Below are positions 5,556 through 5,597 of a stretch of 5,597 nt of DNA, piece by piece. The stretch's first letter is position 1. Each line of letters starts with the position of its first letter. The position numbers were made by a program, and so were the translations under genes. This DNA is from Staphylothermus sp. Lineage in GTDB: Archaea; Thermoproteota; Thermoprotei_A; Sulfolobales; Desulfurococcaceae. The stretch spans positions 1-5,597 of the forward strand of contig JAGHDU010000012.1 in NCBI GenBank assembly GCA_021159785.1. The letters run 5' to 3'. The notes beneath the pieces are model-generated. The model was not told where the DNA came from, searched no databases, and was given only the letters and a program-made list of their open reading frames with translations.

Positions 5556-5597
5556 TTTGAATGAGTTTCTAACGATTTCTCTTAGTTCTCTGAGGGA
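5523..5597. repeat. Perfect 30-base inverted repeat with 15-base spacer at window end (probable fold-back junction)
   Basis: Bases 5523-5552, the last ten sense codons of rhamnulokinase, are exactly reverse-complemented at 5568-5597, with spacer 5553-5567. The right arm reaches the last base, so the true repeat may be longer. Read on the minus strand from 5597, the same ten codons are followed by AAC TCA TTC AAA TTA (N-S-F-K-L). This resembles the ordinary RhaB continuation, whereas the plus strand meets TAA at once. The arrangement fits an inverted chimera better than a terminator hairpin. Confidence 0.9.

Noticed and set aside
5523..5597. Intrinsic hairpin terminator after rhamnulokinase
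   Set aside because: The 30-base stem lies in coding sequence, lacks a following T run, and its right arm continues on the opposite strand as a plausible RhaB C-terminus. A fold-back junction explains more.
5523..5597. Invertible switch or transposon terminal repeat
   Set aside because: The spacer is only 15 bases, no recombinase or transposase gene is seen, and one arm is ordinary conserved kinase coding sequence.

Overview
The window looks like part of a hyperthermophilic or thermophilic archaeon, most likely a crenarchaeote (Thermoproteota) of Desulfurococcales type. The DNA is AT-rich, with many AGA/AGG arginine and ATA isoleucine codons. Several genes appear to start with TTG behind GGTG-type ribosome binding sites that match the archaeal 16S 3' end. 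TATA-like boxes sit about 25-30 bases before predicted transcript starts. The substrate-binding protein has an uncleaved-looking membrane anchor at its N-terminus. The genus is not determined.

There are five protein genes in two divergent blocks. Block A runs leftward on the minus strand. It holds an HpcH/HpaI-type class II aldolase (1058-1837, possibly 1867) and then a TctC/Bug-family solute-binding protein of a tripartite tricarboxylate-type transporter (951 leftward, cut by the window start). Block B runs rightward from a shared ~170-base control region. It holds an L-fucose isomerase-family sugar isomerase (2006-3502), a DJ-1/PfpI-family protein (3605-4120) and a rhamnulokinase of the FGGY family (4158-5555). 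No RNA gene, CRISPR array, insertion sequence or integrase was seen.

Together the genes suggest use of a 6-deoxy sugar such as L-rhamnose or L-fucose. The isomerase would make the ketose and the kinase would make the ketose 1-phosphate. No classical rhamnulose- or fuculose-1-phosphate aldolase is present. The only aldolase belongs to the family that cleaves 2-keto-3-deoxy acids to pyruvate plus an aldehyde. The transporter component would bring in a small carboxylate or related solute. The PfpI-like protein may handle reactive aldehydes or damaged protein. This pathway is inference from family membership and gene context.

The right end is anomalous. The last 30 coding bases of the kinase reappear as a perfect inverted copy, 15 bases further on, ending exactly at the window edge. 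Read on the minus strand, the copy continues past the shared part as N-S-F-K-L, which resembles the usual continuation of rhamnulokinase C-termini. The TAA at 5553-5555 is therefore probably not the native stop, and the sequence after 5552 is probably a fold-back (inverted chimera or assembly artefact) or, less likely, a real genomic inversion.
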